Of a stretch of 64,000 bases of DNA, positions 63,811 to 64,000 are shown in pieces. The notes beneath the pieces were generated by a model that saw nothing but the letters and a program-made list of their open reading frames with translations, was not told the origin of the DNA and did no database searches. How positions within the stretch are numbered: position 1 is the first letter of the stretch; every line of letters begins with the position of its first letter. Source of the DNA: Rhopalosiphum padi (Eukaryota > Arthropoda > Insecta > Hemiptera > Aphididae); assembly GCF_020882245.1 (NCBI RefSeq), contig NC_083598.1, forward strand, positions 35,625,858 through 35,689,857, read 5' to 3'. The translations under genes and the position numbers were made by a program.

Positions 63811-64000
63811 ATGATAATCGCACAACAAACCAATAATATATTTTTAGTACTAAAATTTAGTATATTATATATTATGAAATCTAATTATTCGCACAGCATA
63901 TTACAAAAATATGAAGATGCGATTGAATTTCAAAATACCACATCTAAGATTTGCAATCAAGAATATGAAATACCACTCCTATTAAAAAACTACAGGTGGT
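63811..64000 (+). CDS. Possible 5' or internal coding segment, runs off the window
   Basis: A frame open from ATG at 63811 (in-frame stop at 63799-63801) to the window edge, with a second ATG at 63874. After the second ATG the residues are even and not AT-driven (SHSILQKYEDAIEFQ, then KICNQEYEIPLLLKNYRW). An acceptor-like TATTTTTAG ends at about 63847, so this could be an exon starting there. No domain recognised over some 63 codons. It could belong to a host gene or a transposon protein. If real, the coding density of the locus starts at the right edge. Confidence 0.25.
   Translation, partial: MIIAQQTNNIFLVLKFSILYIMKSNYSHSILQKYEDAIEFQNTTSKICNQEYEIPLLLKNYRW

Noticed and set aside
1..64000. 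Homeodomain or other developmental-gene exons in the desert
   Set aside because: Looked for homeodomain helix-3-like and hexapeptide-like coding words on both strands and found none; the developmental-locus idea rests only on the density of candidate noncoding blocks.
1..64000. CRISPR arrays, prophage, bacterial operons or symbiont DNA
   Set aside because: No regularly spaced repeats, no Shine-Dalgarno-led gene strings and no long frames; composition and microsatellites are those of an animal nuclear genome.

Overview
The window looks like a 64 kb gene desert from an insect nuclear genome, most likely an aphid or close hemipteran relative. That rests on its texture: strongly AT-rich sequence full of ATAATATTATA-type runs and short TA, TTA and CA/GT microsatellites, many short TAGGTA/TACCTA words, CpG-rich islets without CpG depletion, and fossils of insect-type transposons. 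The organism is an inference. I found no complete gene I can name, no rRNA, no convincing tRNA, no CRISPR array and no bacterial operon structure. Nearly all open frames are short, AT-driven or built on microsatellites, and several of the longest need a non-ATG start, which is not credible here.

The layout alternates three textures. (1) Long AT-rich spacers. (2) CpG-rich islets at about 3.0-3.7, 7.4-9.5, 11.8-12.4, 13.3-14.0, 23.4-24.7, 27.2-27.7, 29.8-32.5, 34.8-36.0, 43.4-44.4, 45.5-46.8, 49.2-49.8, 58.4-58.9 and 59.6-60.9 kb, which could be enhancers, promoters or untranscribed islands. (3) Compact blocks of 150-700 bp of non-repetitive, balanced sequence that stand out from the spacers (about 15.5, 17.3, 19.4, 20.9, 26.1, 37.5, 39.1, 44.4, 47.7, 50.4, 51.3-52.3, 55.4 and 59.1 kb). 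I read these as candidate conserved noncoding elements; a few could instead hide small exons. One holds an imperfect 57-nt hairpin.

The best-supported features are at the right end. 61822-62270 is a frameshifted remnant of the reverse-transcriptase C-terminal region of a Jockey/CR1-like non-LTR retrotransposon. 62753-63211 is a 459-bp non-autonomous hAT-like element with terminal inverted repeats and an 8-bp target duplication (7 of 8 bases match). The last 190 bases hold an open frame that runs off the window and may start an exon.

The overall picture fits intergenic or long-intron sequence around a developmentally regulated gene outside the window. That is inference; I see no undescribed gene system here.
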